The notes: a model not told the origin generated them from the sequence alone. A stretch of DNA of 64,000 nt from Latrodectus hesperus (GCA_037975125.1 CM075853.1:40781701-40845700); one strand, 5' to 3'; positions 23,641 to 35,110 are shown, counted from the first letter of the stretch. Program-made: numbers and translations.

Positions 23641-24032
23641 TCAAGATGATGGAGTGTTTAAGGATTGTTGTAATGGTATAATGAAACATCTAAGAGCATT
23701 TAACTTGCAACATAAGGTAATAGCTTCCACTGATTTCCCTTTATCTGTGCCTGCATCTTTTAATGCTACAATATATGAAATTATTATCAAACTACAAAGA
23801 ATACTCAATCCTAAATCAGCTCCAATTACTGAATTAGATACATATTTACAAAAGCCTAATTTAAAAATATGAAAATCACCTAACAAGATGGGAAACAAGA
23901 AAAAATATTTATTTTAATTTGCATCAATTGGTTTTAAAGATTGTTCATCAGTATGAATGCATTTTTTCAAAAGTAGGACAAATATGTACCGAAAAAAATC
24001 CCTTCTGGGAAATTAAAACATGTTATTTTTAG
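23641..24032 (+). pseudogene. hAT transposase fossil, C-terminal dimerisation domain
   Basis: One frame (23651-23872) encodes SFNATIYEIIIKLQRILNPK and then ELDTYLQKPNLKI. After a one-base shift the next frame (from 23870) gives ENHLTRWETRKNIYFNLHQL, ECIFSKVGQICTEKNPFWEI and a stop near 24032. The order matches the hAT C-terminal (Dimer_Tnp_hAT/ZBED) region: a loop with a trailing proline motif, a W-W helix, then an ER/FSKAG-ICTEKR block. No N-terminal catalytic part is visible. A repeat-like sequence near 24262-24315 (gagtgaacaaatgagtcatg) may be the hAT 3' terminus. Confidence 0.7.
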
Positions 24033-24239
24033 ATTAAGTAAGTTTATGTACATTCTTTGTAAATTTTTTAGATGTAATTTGTATAGTAATTTTTAATATA
24101 TTATAAATGTGTCAGAATTATATATAATAGTATCAATCTTTATTAATATTGTTTTTCATGTACCTATAATAGACTTATTTATCTTAGATGTCTCTTTGTA
24201 TTTATTTAATTTTTTGTTGAAAATAAAATTTAGTTTTTA

Positions 24240-24656
24240 AGAAATATTTTTAATTTTTCATAGAGGAGTGAACAAATGAGTCATGGAAAAGAACTAGTTC
24301 CATTTAGAAAGTGAGCGGTTTCAATCTGATCCCAAAAATGAATGATTTGGCGAACATTTTAAATTAAAAAAATTAACGAATACAGTACAGTAAATGCCTC
24401 TTATTTAAAAGAGTTAACTTATAAATAATTAAAGATATTCCTTTTCATTTTTTAAATTAAAAATGAATATTCCATTATAAAAACAATCTACAATGTTTAT
24501 TTAATGATAGCATATGAAAACATTTTTGTAACTAATGGAAACTATTCATGAACAATATCCATTTAAATAAAAATACCATTAACATTCATAATGAATTTAA
24601 GACAAAATTATTTAGCAGCAATATTTACATAAAATAAATAAAAAATAACAAACACT
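24240..24656. other. Region 3' of UQCC4
   Basis: AT-rich. On the minus strand an AATAAA-type signal (plus strand tttatt at about 24496) lies 160 bases past the stop and is a candidate polyadenylation site. Nothing else was recognised. Confidence 0.4.
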
Positions 24657-25047
24657 CTATCTTTGGGCATCTAGTTCTTGTTTCATTTTCATAATATTCT
24701 CTAATTTCTTTTCCATTGAACTAGTATCACGCCTTGCTTTCTTAGCATCTTCAATATCAACTCTTAACTGGGATTCCTGAACAAGAAGAGGAACTTTCTT
24801 TTCTGCTTGTCTTAACATGTCATCAAGATCATTTTCTTCCCTCAAAATGCAAAAATACAGCATGAAAATTGCCATACTAGAAATTACTATAAAACCTTGT
24901 GCTCTTGGCGTGTTTTCATAATCTTCACCAGAAGAAGAATATTTTGCTTTCCATGTAGCAGCTTTACTGGTTGAAAATTTTATGGGTTCATCATTCTTTT
25001 GTTCTGGTACTGGTTCTGTATTACTTTTGAATGTTCTTCTTGGATTC
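24657..25047 (-). CDS. UQCC4: UQCC4/CCSMST1-like complex III assembly factor, exon 2
   Basis: This encodes residues 27-156 of a 156-residue protein likely to act in the inner mitochondrial membrane during cytochrome bc1 assembly. Visible are a conserved block PIKFSTSKA (48-56), one membrane segment (78-95, GFIVISSMAIFMLYFCIL) and directly after it REENDLDDMLRQ, matching the LREE.(D) .WLRQ motif of the family. A charged, coiled-coil-like tail (103-156) follows and ends in TAG at 24657. It is longer than the vertebrate tail. The acceptor is tttttag/GAATCC at 25048-25049, phase 2, matching exon 1. Family assignment rests on recalled motif similarity. Confidence 0.78.
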
Positions 25048-26265
25048 CTAAAAAATAAATTATAGATGAAATAAATTTACTTTTTATGTCTTAGACTAAC
25101 AATTTTTACTTATAACTATATTAATACAATATATGTGAATAAAAATGATCTTGTTTACATAGTGTTGCGTCACGAGCAGGCTCTGTGAGAGGTGGGTTTT
25201 TCTGTTCAGAAGTGGCGGCAGATGAGAGAGATGGAACAATGTAACAGTTGTGTTTTTTTTAAAAAAATATGTATGGCGAAATAGATAAGTGTTTTAATGT
25301 TTGTGATGTGCTGTTTGATTTAAATAAATGTTGTTAATGTTTTCTTCAATGTTGCCATCTACAAATAAAACTTGCTCACATTTAGTTTTACAGTAAATCC
25401 TAATAGGAATTACAACACATAGTGTAATTGAAGTCATTTTATAATAAATTATGATTTATAACTAAATCTATATAATGATATAAATATTTTGTTATTGATT
25501 TAAATATAAAATAAAATTGATTTTCTTAAATGTTTATATAAATATCAGTTCAATGAAAAGCATGAATCTTTAACACTGGAAAGATTTGTTATATAAAAGT
25601 AAATTTTATCCAGTAAGCCTTATTATATGAAAATAGAATTAAACTAATTTGTGCTAATTATTCTAGCCTTTTCAAAAAGTCTAATATAGTTAATAATAAC
25701 CTAGTGGTTTTTAAATTCACCTTTTTGATTATTAGATTATTATTAACTATATTTGCAAATAAGTAAATTACTCATCTGTAAGGCAATTCCAACATTGTGT
25801 TAGGCAAAAATCTATCTCTTGCATTCTACATTGTAAAATATTTATAAAAAAACAAAAAATTTTATAGACTCATTTTTTTTTCAGAGAGAAAGATTGAGCC
25901 TATTCACTATTAAACAATGGGATATATTGCTCTTCCAGTATGTATGTTTATCAAACTGGGTGTTTAGGGTTTTTTGTGTTACTTACTTTGAACATATATT
26001 CTCATATCTATTAAATAATGACGATACAATAGATTTTTAAAGAAGGCTTGAAACACTTTCGGCTCCTAGCCAGTGCACTATGTAATGCCAAAACTATTAA
26101 TAATAGTCTCACTGTTGACTACCAGTGGTAGACTGTTCAGAATTTAAGGTCATTATATGTTAGGTCACAGCCAAGTTCTGTATTTTTTAAAGAATCTTTC
26201 CACAGGATGTTTGATGCCTTACAATGACTTTCAGATGATATGGCATTTACTGCATTATGACAAAG

Positions 26266-26480
26266 AGCTCCAGTCGCTTCACCGTTAGCAAAGTGAAGCA
26301 TTTGCTGCAGGCAATGGTTGGGAGCGCGACCATGGCATACTCTCCTTCACTGGGGCGATCTCAGGTGTGACCACGTCACCTGACCATGGTTCAAAATTAC
26401 GAGGCACTTGATGGGTGAGTATTCCAAATCCATGAACCTATAGGTACAGTCCGGGGCTGTCCTGCACCTCTGTATATGTA
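26266..26480 (+). mobile_element. SINE-like insertion, 215 bp
   Basis: A GC-richer block flanked by a perfect 15-bp duplication, tgcattatgacaaag (26251-26265 and 26481-26495). It contains a B-box-like GGTTCAAAATTAC near 26387 and ends in a short tgtatatgta tail. These suggest an RNA polymerase III-derived SINE in plus orientation. I found no clear A box, so the origin (tRNA or other) is open. Confidence 0.7.
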
Positions 26481-26802
26481 TGCATTATGACAAAGCTTTC
26501 AAAAAGAAATGAATCCTAAAATATTAATATCAGATCTTTTACTGTTCATTACATTTTGATGTGAAAATACTTCACATCAAAATGTAATGAATTTCTTACT
26601 TGGCAGAATAGCAATAACAGTTAAAAGTCCTTATTATCTTTAGTTTACATTAAATATTTTCTCATTAAAATATATTTTAATAATTATAAGGTTTTATATG
26701 AATATAAAATATGAATATAAATAATAACATGTCTGTACAAGATGGAGCTGAAATTTTTGATTGTCTCAATGTCTCAATACAATATCAAAATAAAGATCTT
26801 GT

Positions 26803-26980
26803 TTGGTTGATTTGTTTGTCGCTTTTCTGATTATTTATACAATGGTAATTTTTTGTGTGTGAGGGCTAATTAGACCGGGACCTACGGCTTAAAGTGGATT
26901 CCGAACCACTACAAACATCCATGCCCAAGGTGGGATTCGAACCCACGAACTGTTGAATCGAAGACAAGAGCGCTAACCAT
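26803..26980 (-). mobile_element. tRNA-derived SINE, copy 1, with 13-bp target duplication
   Basis: On the minus strand it begins ATGGTTAGCGCTCTTGTCTT and carries an excellent B box, GTGGGTTCGAATCCCACC (26926-26943). An unrelated body (GTAGTGGTTCGGAATCCACT) and an AC/AAC-rich 3' end follow. It is flanked by ataaagatcttgt at 26790-26802 and 26981-26993, a perfect duplication. The 5' side lacks a full acceptor stem, so this is a 5'-truncated SINE and not a tRNA gene. Confidence 0.85.
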
Positions 26981-28621
26981 ATAAAGATCTTGTACTTTAC
27001 ATCACATTTTAAAAATTTAAGTAATAAGCTCTTGGCAAATTACACATAGGAAAGTTAAAGGATAAGGAGTGTTCACATTGATATCAAATGAATTTGAATT
27101 ATAAATGGGAAAAAGTATATTAATATATCACAATTTATTATACGATGAATTTAATGAATATATAAAACAAAGTAAACAGAATTACACAAAACATATACGT
27201 TTTTAATTTTGAGGAACAGTTTCACTCATATTTATTTTTTTATTATTTCCAAATTTATTTTAGGTAAATTGAAATCAGTTTTATAAACTAATTAGCAATT
27301 TAATCTGTCAATATTTCTTATGGAAAATAATTACTGAAATGAAAAAACTTTTATTAAAACAAAAACTCATTTTTCTGATTATTTATACTCATCATAATGA
27401 ATACAAGCTAAAATTAAAGAAAAAGTTTTTAAATTTTCTTTTTCTTTAACAGCTTTATCTAAATAAAATGAGGCTAAAAAGATATAACTATATAAAAAGA
27501 AATGATGATGCCAAATTATCATTTTTGTCATTTACCCATTAGCTAATCAGCAATAATGAAAATTAATATACTTTAAAATGTTTTTGCATTGAAACATATT
27601 ATTCAGAAATTAAACAGATAAGATCAATAAAATCCTTTTACTTTATCTCAAACTGCTCATCACCCCTATTTTATCACACTGAACTTGTTGCTATATTAAT
27701 CCACCATTGTATTACTACAATAATTTAAATGCTACTAAGTCAAATCTTATCTTTCTTTCAAAGAGGCAATCTAAAAATCAGCCCAAGGTTTACAAATGTC
27801 ACTCCAAACCTTGTCTTTAAAATGGCTCTCCTTGATAACTGAAAAATCAGTTATATATAAAGTTTTATTACTTTAAACTTTATGTTGTCACAATTTGTAG
27901 GTAAAAATTTGATTGTACCAAAAGGAGAAAACTTTTCAGAAGTTGTTTTCTAAAAAGTTTAAACTTATCAATCAGAAAGCAATTTCAAATAATAGTTCAT
28001 ATAGATTGTTGGAGTTAGTAAGGAACACACACAAAATGAATTTTGTATCAGATTGCCCTCAATGGAGGAATAATTGGAGCTATTATAAAATGAAGCAATA
28101 ATATTTTCAGATTTTCACTTGAATGAGATCTTTGGAATTATGTGAATTTAGGATTTTATTATTGTAACTGCAAATAATTGAAAAATAACAGTTTGCAAAG
28201 ATACTAAATTTCAAAAATGTGATAAGAACTTATGTTTCAAGCATTTTTTCAACTGCCCAAATCTTTTTTATATTTCTAAAATTAAAGCTTGTCATTCTTT
28301 AAAATTATAATTTCAGATTAAAAATACAGAATTCTTAAAGTTTCTGTCTGAATTTGTCATAAAAATATGAAATTTATGTTGAATAGGAATTAAAAATTAT
28401 AACATTCTAACTAAATTTCCATATGACAGAATAGTGCATAGTCTGTATTGATATAGTGCATACATAAAAATTTTTAAAAAATAAAAAAAATTCTTATTTT
28501 TTATTATTTATTTTTTAATTAATTATATTATTATTAAATACTCATATAGCTTCATATTTTAAATAACATTCTATATAAGTTTTAGCAACTAAGTTTGGTA
28601 TAGTTTGTTTATGTTCAATAG

Positions 28622-28770
28622 TCAATTTTGCCACACAAGGGCTAGTTTTGTTGGGATCTTCAGTTTAAAGTGGATTCTGAACAACTACAAACATCTAATC
28701 CTGAAGTGAGAAATCAAACTCACAAGCTGCTGAATCAAAGGACAAAGCACTAATCATGTGGTTGCCAGCT
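28622..28770 (-). mobile_element. tRNA-derived SINE, copy 2, degraded
   Basis: This aligns over about 130 bases with copy 1 (shared gggcta, ttaaagtggattc, actacaaacat, gctgaatc). The B box has decayed (agaaatcaaactcac). It extends about 15 bases further 5' than copy 1 (tgagctggcaaccacatgatt on the minus strand), showing more of the tRNA-related head. Confidence 0.75.
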
Positions 28771-31307
28771 CAGTACAACTAAGAATTTAATAGAAAAATA
28801 AACAAAATATTATTAATAAATATTTTAATGATTAAATTTGATATCATATTACAGATTAAAATAGATGGATTCAAAAGTTATATTTTTAAAAATCTTTATA
28901 AAAAAACAAAAAAATTTTCTAAAATGAAAAAAATTAATGCTGAATTTATCTTTTATATTTATGAAATCTTTTATTCAAAGCATTATTTTTCTATCATAAA
29001 ATTATTATTCATATTAACAAGACTACTAAAATTTTTAGAAAATATTAAATGTTATTTAAAAATAAGATTTACACAAAGTTTTATTATGTATTTTTATTAT
29101 GTTTTTATGTATTAATTTCAATGAAATATAATTAAATTATTCAGAGAGCTTATTTGCAATAGAATTTCTAATATTCTGAAGGACAAAATTTAATATTTTT
29201 CTTACTTTTAAAAAAATTCTTTAAAAAATATATAATTTTGCACATATTTGTTAATGTAGTACTAAAACAGGCAAATAACAACTAATAACTCCAAATAAAT
29301 AATCTTTCAAATTTTATTTTTTTAACGTTATAACAAACCTATAGCATTTTTCTTAAGATACATATTTTTTTAGGAAAACTAACAGCTTTCTAAGAATGAG
29401 AGCTACAAAATTTAGCAATAATATAAAGCCATTGTTTTTAACAGAAAAAATGATTTACATTTAATAAAAATAAAAGTCTATCAATCAAATATTTTCCTCA
29501 GATTAACATTTAAGTTTTAGCGATAACTGCATGAAACTTTAGGCTTGTCAGGTTTAATTTGGTAATAAACTAATGAAAAAAATACCTATTCTTCATATAA
29601 ATGATAAATCAAAAACTGTAGAAATCTTAAACATCAAATTTAAGATACAATATTATTTTTAAAGTGAATTTCCACTGTTCTTATGCTTATTTTGTGATGG
29701 GTATCAATAATAAAATATTCATATACTTTACCATTTTTTAAAATATTTTTAATGTCATTCATCATGACATAATATTATCAATGTCATATTAATCACTTAA
29801 AGTTATAATAGTACTAATTTGTGTTATAGTAAAAAAATTTATGATTAAAAGTTATTATAAAAAAAAACTGAAAAATAAGACTTATTTTAATTTTTCTAAG
29901 AAAAACAAAATATATATTAACTAACCAAAATAGATAAGTTTGTTTCTTAGTTAATGACAATCTTGAGCTCACTTCATTGCTACATAATATTAAAAGTTTT
30001 AGAAAGTTTTCATTGTTATAATTTAAACACTACTTTTACTTTATAGACATTAGACTGAAGCTACACATTTAATATCAATTTAAAGTAATGCTATAATTCA
30101 AATAACAAATATAGAAGAATATCAATAAATAACATTTATGTAACAACTTTTTCTTTATTAACTGAACAAAAAGCATCTAATTATTTTTGAAATTAATTTT
30201 ATTATGAAGATTTAAAACATAAAATATGTATCACTAATTTGAATTCATGTGTATAAAATATGGAATATATAAAATAGAACAACATTTCAATGAAGCAATA
30301 AAAAAATTTATGAACTTTAATTTAAATTAAATATCTTAAAGAAAAGTTTTGAAATTTGCAACTCATAATTTACATTGAATGTATATATATAATTTATTTG
30401 AGATAAACTTTAAGCCAATGGTTCATCTATTTAAAAAAAATAAATAAATAAATAAAAAATTTCAGTGCTTAAGGTTAAAAATTGTTTTGAAAATATTTTG
30501 GTACCAAACATCAATAACTACAAAGTGAAAATATAGAAATGAATGGCTAATAAATGCTATTAAAATGTTATAAATCAAATTAAAAGATATCAATGAGAAC
30601 TTCACTTTACTTTATACAGCTAATCAATTACCTTTAGTAAACTACACAAATATAGAATCATAATAAAAATAATTCCATGCATATTGATATATCTTTTGAA
30701 GGAATTCGTTCACAAGGAATAAGTGTATATTATATAAGTTACTGAATGAAGGTGAAGAGGATTCTTCTAATTTTTAATGAAACATTTTTACAATAAATGG
30801 CTACAATTGGGCACACTTTTTATTTTTGTTTCATGTCATGAATAACTACCAAAAAATTTAGTTTTATTTTAAGATGACTAAATAAGTGATGAATATTAGT
30901 GAAAATTGTGATGAATAAGTGTAGGGAACAATTAAAAGCAATATATACTGACAGGTTTGCAGAAATATATGTTTGAATCTGATAAATTTAGTATTATAAT
31001 TTAACTGAAAAAACACCATGTCAAAGATCATCTAAAACGTCAAAGAAATAAACGCTTATTGTTATGTTTTTTGATAAATCTGTGCTTTATTAGCGAAAAA
31101 TAGCCTTATAGAATTCTCTCTTTACAGAAAGTATGTGTAACTTTCAAAATATGTGTAACTTACAATATTCGTTTATATGAACTTAAATCAGTAAAAATGA
31201 GTTATTCAGTAAAAACAATAAATTCGCTAATTGTTGAGGATTCAAATTTAACAATGATGTTTGATAATAACAAACGTACAACCATTAAAGATATTTAAAA
31301 TACACAC

Positions 31308-31387
31308 CTAGAAAGAATTAAAGTAGTAAATTTTTCCAAAAATACGCGATTGCTTCTCAAAACAGGTGATAAAATTCGAAAAGACAT
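31308..31387 (-). CDS. UQCC4: UQCC4-like gene, exon 1 (mitochondrial targeting sequence)
   Basis: ATG at 31387 opens 26 codons plus two bases (MSFRILSPVLRSNRVFLEKF, then TTLILS) up to the donor AG/GTGTGT at 31307. The phase joins exon 2 exactly (AG + G = Arg27). The peptide has Arg and Lys, one Glu, and hydrophobic and hydroxyl residues in amphipathic spacing, as expected for a mitochondrial presequence. The exon lies 710 bp from the TOP3A start on the opposite strand. The link to exon 2 is inference from phase, presequence character and strand; a transcript would confirm it. Confidence 0.7.
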
Positions 31388-32097
31388 TCTCTTAGAGTAA
31401 ACAGATAATCAAAGCAAAAACTTTCCGAAATAGTAATTTTATGTAACTACAATTGCGCGAAAGCTATTACATAAGTATAGTACAGTACATGTATTTTTTT
31501 TAATTTTATTTTTCCTGCGCAGCGCTTGTTTCACATTTTCTACCAAATGCCGTGCTTATGAAAGCAAAAAATATCTTATTCTATTCAAAAGGAAATTGGA
31601 ATTTTATTTCTCTGGGGTCTGAAATTTACATTAAAATTAAGTTTTTTCTAATGTGGGTATGTGCTCGGTACAGAAAATTTATTGCAATGATCTGGTAACT
31701 TTGATCATCTTCAGATTTTATCAATTATAAAATAACTAATCAAATCTCACCGATACGAGTGTCGTGTTTTTGATATTTACATAAAATAATATATTTCGGT
31801 TGAACTGCAAAGCATATGGCAACATGAAATATTGAGCGGTAATTTGTTTGTAATCGTATAAAACATTTATTTCGCAGAATATAGGAATAGGAAACGGATG
31901 TTATAATTGTAATATTAACTATGGAATAAAATATTTCTGAAACATCTAAAAATGGTGTAGAAGAAGGAGAAATAATCGCTTAAAAATGTATCTTTTTATC
32001 GAGATATAATTTAATAAGAAGTATATACTTATGTTGTTCATAAATCTATGCCTTTTGTTTACGAAGCAGATCTGTTTCAAATTCTTATACCCGATTT
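31388..32097. promoter_or_regulatory. Candidate bidirectional promoter between UQCC4 and TOP3A
   Basis: The 710-bp interval between divergent coding starts has several CpG-containing patches unusual for this window (ttgcgcgaaagc at 31453, tgcgcagcgc at 31516-31525, gatacgagtgtcgtg near 31752). The tgcgcagcgc patch resembles an NRF-1-type half site, weak evidence only. A plus-strand ATG at 32048 opens an ORF in another frame that overlaps both TOP3A starts and could act as an upstream ORF. Confidence 0.5.
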
Positions 32098-32435
32098 ATG
32101 TTTAAAAGATTTTCTTATTTCTTTTCCGTTGAACTACGTAAATCAATCGTTCTACGGAATATATTTAGCTATGAAACGGCTTTCTCATATACTAAATTTT
32201 CTTCGAAATCTAACAACATGGTGCGGGTTCTGAATGTAGCGGAGAAAAATGATGCAGCTAAAAGTATAGCCGAAATAATGTCTAGAGGAAGTTTTAGGAG
32301 ACGTGATGGAAGATCTGTTTATAACAAAATTTATGAATTTGAATACAATTTATTTAATCAGCGCTGCCAAATGATTATGACTTCAGTTTCTGGTCATTTG
32401 CTTAATTTAGAATTTACTGGATCATACAAAAAATG
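32098..32435 (+). CDS. TOP3A: DNA topoisomerase III alpha, exon 1 (two possible starts)
   Basis: TOP3A is a type IA topoisomerase that passes single strands and resolves double Holliday junctions with BLM/RMI; it also decatenates mitochondrial DNA. From the ATG at 32218 the exon encodes VRVLNVAEKNDAAKSIAEIM, the start of the Toprim domain, then YNKIYEFEYNLF, MTSVSGHLLNLEF and YKKW. The upstream in-frame ATG at 32098 adds 40 residues (MFKRFSYFFSVELRKSIVLR...) rich in Arg, Lys, Ser and Phe with few acids, a likely mitochondrial presequence. In animals the two TOP3A forms arise from alternative starts in this way. The exon ends at aaatg/gtatgt (32435). Confidence 0.93.
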
Positions 32436-32459
32436 GTATGTATTTGTAAATTTTCTTTT

Positions 32460-33620
32460 CTTGATTTTTTTTTTTGGAGCATAAAACTTTTGACTTTGTT
32501 CCTGAATTTTATTTGACTATCGTACTGTATAACATTTATCCGTTTAGTTTAAAAATCATCTTTAAATTGTACCTTTAATTTATCTTGGGATTGTTAGCAA
32601 ATATTCGTAACAAAACATTCTAGTTTCATTTTCTAAATGAAATCTGTTTCTCGTTATAATATGGGATGCTTGTTCCTTCCATTTAAATAAATAAATTGTG
32701 TGATGTTGATAACTGTCTGCGTCTTCATTCACATCAATATTCAGTATGAGTTTTAATTTTTCCAGCATGTTTGAATATATATGATCTCATCTGACAGGAA
32801 AATGTGCATTGTTGACTTTTAATAAAATTTTTATATTTCTTCTTGATAGGTCTTGACTTTCTATTGAGTTCTTTCAAACTTCCGCAAGATTTATTTTTTC
32901 CATTTCTTCAGTGGTTCTAATTTGATTGAGTAATCTCAATTTTATCTCTTTTTCCAATTAGGCATAATTTTTTATTTATAGTTTTCTTAGGTATATCAGG
33001 TTTTTTTAATAATTAAAATATTATCTGTATATATGTAATTTTTATTAACTATGTAAATAAAGTTCCTTTTTGATTTATGAATATAATTCCACAGCGTAGG
33101 GCCTAATTATACATACGTACATAGAGTGCAGATAATTCTTGGACTAAACCACAAGAATGAATGATTTGAAATATTCGCCTATTGCCAAGTGCCTCTTCAA
33201 ACTAAATTTAAAATCTAAAATTCCCAAAATTAAAAACTTAGACTAACATATTACTTAACTTTCAAACTCTGTTTAATAAAAAAAATTGTGATTGATCATC
33301 CTGTGAGTTGCAAATGTTATTATAAAGGAATCTATTTTGCTATTGGAATCTCTTGGTTTGGCACCATATTACATTCTTAGCCATGATCTGGGATCTTAAA
33401 ATTAAATTATTTGTTTGCAAATAATCTTAAGTGAATTCCTTCTGTTTGCAAAATAGTCATTTATTTCACATAATATTGCTTTCCAGAAACTCTAGAAATA
33501 TGGAAATGAAAATTATTGTATCATGGCTAGAGCAAAGTACCTGCATCTGTTTGTGCCATAAAGCTGCTGCTTACAACAAGAGTAGTGTTGAAGTAAAGTT
33601 TATTAGAGGACACTAGAGAT
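32460..33620. other. Unrecognised intronic DNA
   Basis: AT-rich intron 1 sequence with short spurious ORFs only. No repeat structure was recognised. Confidence 0.5.
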
Positions 33621-33624
33621 CTTG

Positions 33625-33711
33625 GTAAAAGTTTACAGAGCTGTACAAGTTTGGCGCAATTTCAAATTTTCGTGCGAAGCGCTCTACAGCTCTGTTGCCA
33701 ACCTAAATTAC
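33625..33711. repeat. Dispersed repeat 'X', partial copy 1
   Basis: This 87-bp block (gtttacagagctgtacaagt ... ccaacctaaattac) recurs at about 34528-34611 with a few changes. It ends exactly at the solo LTR at 33712, so the LTR inserted in or next to a copy of X. Confidence 0.65.
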
Positions 33712-34371
33712 TGTCAGTCTGTACCACTTTTTAACTATCTGTGGGCAGATGTCATTTTACCAATACCCACCATTAGGCTAATTGCCAAAATAATTACTAC
33801 GATAAGCAGAACTGCAAATATTAAATTTTAGTGCAGTTAAAGAAATGCTAGCTATTGGTTTAAATACCAATAAAGTATTTCATTCTATTAATAGAACTTT
33901 TAATAAATAAGAATAAACTTTTAATAAACTAATAAATTTAAAATAAAGATATTCCAATTAAATAATTCATTATCATTACTAACAAAAATAAGTAAATTAT
34001 TATAACAATGACAATTACAGCTTTTAGCCAAAACCATCTGTCACCAAAGTTTGATTTTCTGAATCTGGTGCTTTTAAAACACTTGGGATACGCCCCCTTT
34101 GACGAACTGGCATGCATATACATTAAGTTAATAATTCAATTATGAATACAGAAGTGCCAGATTGGCAAAGTAAAATTTTAAGTATGTTTGTAATAAATGG
34201 TATAGGAGTATGCCGGTAAGGCATAGCAGAAAAAATATATAAATTTGAAAATAACGTACAAGTATTTTAAATGAATGATAAATATGGTGATAAGAAAAAT
34301 TAAATAGAACCGTACTAGACTAAAACTTAAAAGCACTAAATATATAAATTTAAGTTTGTACTTGGGTAACA
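33712..34371 (-). mobile_element. Solo LTR of the Copia family, diverged
   Basis: It begins tgtcagtctgtaccac and ends ttgggtaaca, aligning along its full 660 bp with the 709-bp LTRs at 35712 and 41545 but with many substitutions and gaps. No internal Copia sequence adjoins it. The flanks (attac, gttat) do not form a clean duplication. The strand follows the coding sense of the complete element. Confidence 0.85.
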
Positions 34372-34387
34372 GTTATATACAAAATGC

Positions 34388-34611
34388 GCATGTCACATGA
34401 TCACGTTACCTCATAAAATGAAAAGCACTGCATACATACGTAATCTGAATCATTAAGCCAGTTTGGCATACTTTATTGCACTCTTGCCGCATTTTATCGT
34501 CTGTACAGTTCTCTACTCTTTATTAAAAGTTTACAGAGCTGTACAGGTTTGGCGTGATTGTAAAATTTTGCACCAAGCGCTCTGCAGCTATGTTGTCAAC
34601 CTAAATTACGT
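34388..34611. repeat. Dispersed repeat 'X', copy 2
   Basis: This block runs from gcgcatgtcacatgatcacg through ttaagccagtttggcatac, ttattgcactcttg and agtttacagagctgtacagg to ccaacctaaattac. The first half matches 35625-35711 plus 42254-42320, and the second half matches 33625-33711. Its identity is unknown. Confidence 0.65.
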
Positions 34612-34845
34612 CACTACGCGCAATATATGGCTACTAATACCGATTTCGTTCGAACTTCAACTTAGAACTCGCACATTTTTTCGAATTCCAAATATCAAAA
34701 TTTTGAATATTTCATTACAATTAAAAAGTTTTAAAACTCTAATAACTAGAAACAAAATTTTGAAAACTCGAATTTTAATATACTGTGTAAATGCGCTCAT
34801 GCAAAAAACTTCATTGAAAAACTTAAAAAAAAGCTCAAAAGAAAA

Positions 34846-35110
34846 ATTTTATTGTAGCGCTATCTACTGTAGTGACAACAATAAAAGAAAGCTAAATTTC
34901 TAACATTAAGAAATTTAATTTTTTATTTAAACTCAATTTTTAACATACCGAGCAAGGGCGCCCACCTTAAAATAACATCAGTATAACGCTATCTAGCATA
35001 GTGACAATCGAGCAATAATACTAAACTAACTTTAACAAATTGCATCTGTTATGCTAACTCGAATTTTAATTAACCGGGCATGTGACATCCACCTTAAAAA
35101 AATTTCGGTA
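34846..35110. repeat. Two imperfect ~130-bp tandem units
   Basis: Unit 1 (gtagcgctatctactgtagtgacaa ... accgagcaagggcgcccacc) and unit 2 (ataacgctatctagcatagtgacaa ... accgggcatgtgacatccacc) share their order and boundaries. A decayed third (accgggcacattaacacccc) is near 35358. They may be internal repeats of element X. No function was recognised. The rest, up to 35624, is unrecognised. Confidence 0.55.

Larger units (their letters stand above)
25048..31307 (-). other. UQCC4 intron 1 (6.3 kb)
   Basis: A GT-AG intron inferred from the matching phase of exons 1 and 2. It contains three SINE-like insertions (26266-26480, 26803-26980, about 28622-28770) in otherwise AT-rich sequence. I see no further exon. 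Short ORFs such as 28828-29115 are low-complexity K/I/F/Y runs. Confidence 0.65.

Noticed and set aside
26920..26980. Possible tRNA gene on the minus strand (good B box)
   Set aside because: There is no complete acceptor or D arm. It is flanked by a 13-bp target duplication and a second degraded copy exists, so it is a SINE.
28828..29115. 95-codon ORF rich in K, I, F and Y
   Set aside because: Low-complexity translation of AT-rich intron DNA with no recognisable family.
34463..34903. 146-codon plus-strand ORF
   Set aside because: It runs across repeat X and its tandem units without any domain and is not conserved in the other copies of X.
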